Shown here: positions 6,503-9,102 of the stretch, one piece after another
Position numbering within the stretch: the first letter of the stretch is position 1
How the letters are laid out: each line of letters opens with the position of its first letter
Origin: Spyradocola sp050942925
GTDB taxonomy: Bacteria > Bacillota > Clostridia > Christensenellales > UBA1750
Reading direction: 5' to 3'
Assembly (NCBI GenBank): GCA_050942925.1
Contig: JBMNOF010000078.1
Coordinates: 1-9,102 of the forward strand
DNA: 9,102 nucleotides
Translations under genes and position numbers: made by a program
Notes under the pieces: model-generated
Database searches by the model: none
What the model was told of the DNA's origin: nothing
What the model saw: the letters and a program-made list of their open reading frames with translations, nothing else

Positions 6503-7414
6503 TCATCCCTTGACCGCGCCGAGCGTAAGGCCCGTGAGGAAGTAGCGCTGCAGGAAGGGATAGACCGCCATCAGCGGAAACACCGTCACAACGATGCAGG
6601 CCATCTTGATGCCCTCGCCGTATGTCGGGGGGCGAACGTCGCCGGTCATGGCCTGGGTGGAGACGAAGTTCGCGCTGGAGATGATGTTGCGCAGCGTCAG
6701 CTGCAGGGGCCAAAGGTCCGTGGTCTTGAGGAACAGCATGGCGTTGTACCACTCGTTCCAGCGCTCCACGGCGTAGTAGAGCGTAAAGGTCGCCAGGATC
6801 GGCAGCGTCAGCGGCAGGATGATCCGGAACAGGATCGTCACGTCCGTCGCGCCGTCCAGCTGCGCGGACTCCTCCAGCTCCTTGGGCAGGGAGGACATGT
6901 TCGAGGAGATGATGAGCATGTACGTCACCGATATGCCCGACGGCAGCACCATCACCCAGAAGCTGTCGATCAGCCCCAGGGCCTTGATCAGCAGGTAGAA
7001 GGGCACAAGGCCGCCGCCAAAGTACATCGTGAACACCATCAGGAACCGGAAGAAATTGCGTCCCGGGATGGGCTTGGTGAAGGCGTAGGCCATCAGGACC
7101 GTCAGGATCATGTTGTAGATCGTGCCCACGACCGCCAGCTGCACCGAGTTGCCCATGGACCGCAGCAGCAGCGGCGAGTCAAAGACGAACTCATAGCTTT
7201 CCCAGGTGATCTTCGTCGGCCACAGCATGAAGGGATTGCGCGTGTATTCCGCCTGCGGAACAATGGAAACGAGGATCGTGTTGTAGAACGGATAGACGAT
7301 CAGCAGGCCGAAAATCGTCAGCACAATCAGCAGCGTGATGTCAAAGGCGTTGATCTTTTGAATGCGGTTTTGCCGCTTCGTCTTGGGCGCGGGGATCTTT
7401 TTTGCGGTTTCCAT
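6503..7414 (-). CDS. Carbohydrate ABC transporter permease (LplC/YtcP-like)
   Basis: A 303-residue inner-membrane protein of the CUT1 sugar-permease type. After a short basic N-terminus (1-20), hydrophobic segments lie at about 24-45, 90-111, 121-143, 150-171, 196-215 and 270-288, the six expected for this family. The cytoplasmic coupling loop reads ELEESAQLDGAT (179-190) and runs on to the LP at 204-205; this is the EAA motif that docks with the ATPase. The C-terminal LQRYFLTGLTLGAVKG (288-303) is typical of the LplC branch. GGAGG lies 7 nt before the ATG, and the site begins right after the stop of the preceding permease gene (17-nt gap), so the two are cotranscribed and probably coupled in translation. 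It should form a heterodimer with the LplB-like permease. Confidence 0.93.
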   Translation of the reverse strand: METAKKIPAPKTKRQNRIQKINAFDITLLIVLTIFGLLIVYPFYNTILVSIVPQAEYTRNPFMLWPTKITWESYEFVFDSPLLLRSMGNSVQLAVVGTIYNMILTVLMAYAFTKPIPGRNFFRFLMVFTMYFGGGLVPFYLLIKALGLIDSFWVMVLPSGISVTYMLIISSNMSSLPKELEESAQLDGATDVTILFRIILPLTLPILATFTLYYAVERWNEWYNAMLFLKTTDLWPLQLTLRNIISSANFVSTQAMTGDVRPPTYGEGIKMACIVVTVFPLMAVYPFLQRYFLTGLTLGAVKG

Positions 7415-7431
7415 CCGGTTTCCTCCCTCCC

Positions 7432-8439
7432 TTACATGATGCCGTCGCCGCCCGCGGCCTTGGAGGCCCAGTTCGCGGCCAGGATCAGCACAAAGTTGAT
7501 GACGTTCTTAAACAGGCCGACCGCCGTGGAGAAGCCGTAGTCCATGACCGTGCTGCTCTGGAAGGTCAGGCGGTAGACGTAGGTGTCGATGACGTCCGAA
7601 ACCTTGTAGACCGGCTCGGAGTAGAGGTTGAAGATCTGGTCGAAGTTCGCGTTCATCATGTTGCCCACCTGGAGGATGAACATGATGACGATCAGATCCC
7701 GGATCTGCGGCAGCGTCACGTGGATGATGCGCTGCAGGCGGTTCGCGCCGTCGATGGTCGCCGCCTCGTTGAGCGCCGGGTCGATGCCCGCGATGGCCGC
7801 CAGGTACAGGATCGTGCCCCAGCCGCCCTCCTTCCACATGTCGGAGGCGATGAGCAGCGTGCGGAACCAGCGCGTGTTGTACAGAACGTTCCAGCTGTCC
7901 TGCAGCGACGGGTCGATCAGCATCGCAAAGCGCTTGACCACGCCCGTGTCGCCCAGCAGGTTGATCGCCATGCCCGCAAGAACGACCCACGACAGGAAGT
8001 GCGGGAAGGTGTAGATCGTCTGCAGAACGCGGCGGTACTTCTTAAAGACCAGTTCGTTGATCAGGATGGCCAGCAGAATCGGAAAGGGAAACCCGAACAC
8101 CAGCTTGAGCAGCGAGATGATCAGCGTGTTGCCCGTCGCCGTCCAGAACGCGCTCTCCCGGAACAGGCGCACAAAGTGCTGCCAGCCCACCCACGGGCTC
8201 GAGTGCAGGAAGCCGAACAGCGACGAGTCGCCAAACGTCGGCACAAACGTCTTCCACGAGAGCAAAATGCCCGGCAACGTCAGGTACTTGAAGATGACCG
8301 TCACCGCAAGGCCCGGCAGCAGCATGATGAGGTAAATCCACTTGTACTGCCAAACCTTCTTGCCGAGAAGCTTCCACCCTCGAGCGGTCTTCAGGTCCAT
8401 GTAGTCGTGGCTCTGGTTGAGCTTGGGTGACATGAACAT
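7432..8439 (-). CDS. Carbohydrate ABC transporter permease (LplB-like)
   Basis: A 335-residue membrane protein, partner of the permease that follows. Hydrophobic segments lie at about 33-60, 102-128, 138-161, 207-218, 247-261 and 305-322. The EAA coupling loop is ALNEAATIDGANR (222-234), followed by the LP at 243-244. Segments FPHFLSWVVLAG (145-156) and the Lys/Arg-rich N-terminus (17-33) fit the LplB branch of sugar permeases. A GGAGGGG site lies 8 nt before the first ATG; a second ATG two codons later is the alternative start. It begins 38 nt after the GH5 stop with no terminator between, so enzyme and transporter are probably on one message. No ATPase gene accompanies the pair, as is usual for this transporter type, which borrows a shared ATPase. 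Confidence 0.93.
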   Translation of the reverse strand: MFMSPKLNQSHDYMDLKTARGWKLLGKKVWQYKWIYLIMLLPGLAVTVIFKYLTLPGILLSWKTFVPTFGDSSLFGFLHSSPWVGWQHFVRLFRESAFWTATGNTLIISLLKLVFGFPFPILLAILINELVFKKYRRVLQTIYTFPHFLSWVVLAGMAINLLGDTGVVKRFAMLIDPSLQDSWNVLYNTRWFRTLLIASDMWKEGGWGTILYLAAIAGIDPALNEAATIDGANRLQRIIHVTLPQIRDLIVIMFILQVGNMMNANFDQIFNLYSEPVYKVSDVIDTYVYRLTFQSSTVMDYGFSTAVGLFKNVINFVLILAANWASKAAGGDGIM

Positions 8440-8477
8440 TTCGGTTTCCCCTCCCCTTTCTCTTGATTCCCTCGCGC

Positions 8478-9102
8478 TCAGTGCGCCTGCAGGATCTCCA
8501 GCATCTTCCGGTCGAGCTTGTGGCCGCGCCAGTCCTCATAGGGGCAGTCCGCGCGCCCGCTGTCCAGAATGCCGAACGCCCCGCGGAAGTTCCACAGCGC
8601 ATAGCCGATGTTGTAGCCCTGCAGCACGTCCATGACGTCCCGCATCCAGCGCAGCGCCACCTCGTGCGGCGTGTACACGAAAACGCCGCCCTCGCCGCAG
8701 TGCACGCCGATGCCCAGCTCCTGCGACATCTTCGCCCACTCCGCATAGTGGTCCACCAGCCGCTGGTAGTTCCACAGGCCGTTGTCGCTCATCAGGTCCG
8801 GCCAATGCGGCGTGTCCGGGAAGTTCTTGCCCGGCGTCCACCAGTCCGCCTTGTAGTGCGTCAGCGACATGGGCTGGTACGCGCGGCAGGACTGCGCAAT
8901 CTTTAGGTCCGCCAGCTCCGGGCAGGGCACGTTCCCTCCGCCCATGCCGTCGGCCACGATCAGCCGGTCCGGGCTCACCGCGCGGATGGCCCGCACCGCC
9001 GCGGAGATCGCCCGCTTGTGCTCCTCCCGCGTGATGACGTCCGTGCCCAACGGCTCGTTAACCTGGTCAAACGACAGCCGGCTCGAGGGAATCCCCTTGT
9101 AG
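8478..9102 (-). CDS. GH5-type glycoside hydrolase, C-terminal part (partial)
   Basis: The reading frame is open to the right edge and gives the last 207 residues of a family 5 (cellulase-like) hydrolase. The visible part starts YKGIPSSRLSFDQVNEP, whose NEP holds the acid/base catalytic Glu (residue 16 of the visible part). The second catalytic Glu, the nucleophile, lies in HCGEGG (residue 137). Between them are the segment YQPMSLTHY (76-84) and a Trp/Pro-rich loop. The end has ALWNFRGAFGILDSGR (168-183) and WRGHKLD (191-197), a typical closing strand of the GH5 barrel. A TTG at 9050 could be taken as a start, but it falls just after NEP and would remove a catalytic residue, so it is internal. 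The N-terminus, including any signal peptide, is outside the window, so its location in the cell is unknown. It probably cleaves the same glycan that the downstream transporter handles; GH5 covers glucanases, mannanases and many others, and the exact activity cannot be told. Confidence 0.9.
   Translation of the reverse strand, partial: YKGIPSSRLSFDQVNEPLGTDVITREEHKRAISAAVRAIRAVSPDRLIVADGMGGGNVPCPELADLKIAQSCRAYQPMSLTHYKADWWTPGKNFPDTPHWPDLMSDNGLWNYQRLVDHYAEWAKMSQELGIGVHCGEGGVFVYTPHEVALRWMRDVMDVLQGYNIGYALWNFRGAFGILDSGRADCPYEDWRGHKLDRKMLEILQAH

Noticed and set aside
7402..8430. A 342-codon open frame on the + strand opposite the LplB-like permease
   Set aside because: The - strand encodes a typical permease with an EAA loop; the + strand product is a charged shadow sequence with no family resemblance.
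8440..8477. A possible terminator or promoter between the GH5 and LplB-like genes
   Set aside because: Only 38 nt, with no hairpin plus T-tract and no -35/-10 pair; it is mostly the ribosome binding site.

Overview
The window looks like a stretch of chromosome from a GC-rich (about 65% by eye) Gram-positive bacterium of the Firmicutes/Clostridia type. The pointers are strong GGAGG ribosome binding sites before almost every gene, a DegV-family protein, and an LplA/LplB/LplC-type sugar ABC transporter with no ATPase gene beside it. Such layouts are common in gut or plant-fibre Clostridia. Genus and species cannot be read from this sequence.

Left part (1-1429, + strand): a possible C-terminal tail of an upstream gene overlaps the start of a DegV/FakB-like fatty-acid-binding protein (101-940) by an ATGA. 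A small TTG-initiated zinc-ribbon protein of unknown function follows (975-1382). Its GC content is only 50%. A long hairpin (1392-1429) closes this operon and separates it from the convergent block to the right.

Right part (1446-9102, - strand, read right to left): this is a carbohydrate-utilisation locus. In transcription order it holds the C-terminal part of a GH5 glycoside hydrolase (cut by the window edge), two permeases (LplB-like, then LplC-like), a lipoprotein sugar-binding protein (LplA-like) and a large LacZ-type GH2 enzyme. The likely division of labour is that the lipoprotein captures an oligosaccharide, the two permeases form the membrane channel, and GH5 and GH2 break the glycan into monosaccharides. 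The ATPase must come from elsewhere; a shared MsmX/UgpC-type ATPase would be usual.

The locus is not one simple transcript. An 11-bp hairpin lies just before the binding-protein gene. An intrinsic terminator follows that gene, and a near-consensus promoter (TTGAAA, 17 bp, TATACT) then drives the GH2 gene separately. No stretch over 300 bases lacks a gene. I see no RNA gene, mobile element or CRISPR array, and no clearly new system. The points most worth following are the divergent GH2 active site, the RNA structures between genes, and the small zinc-ribbon gene of different base composition.
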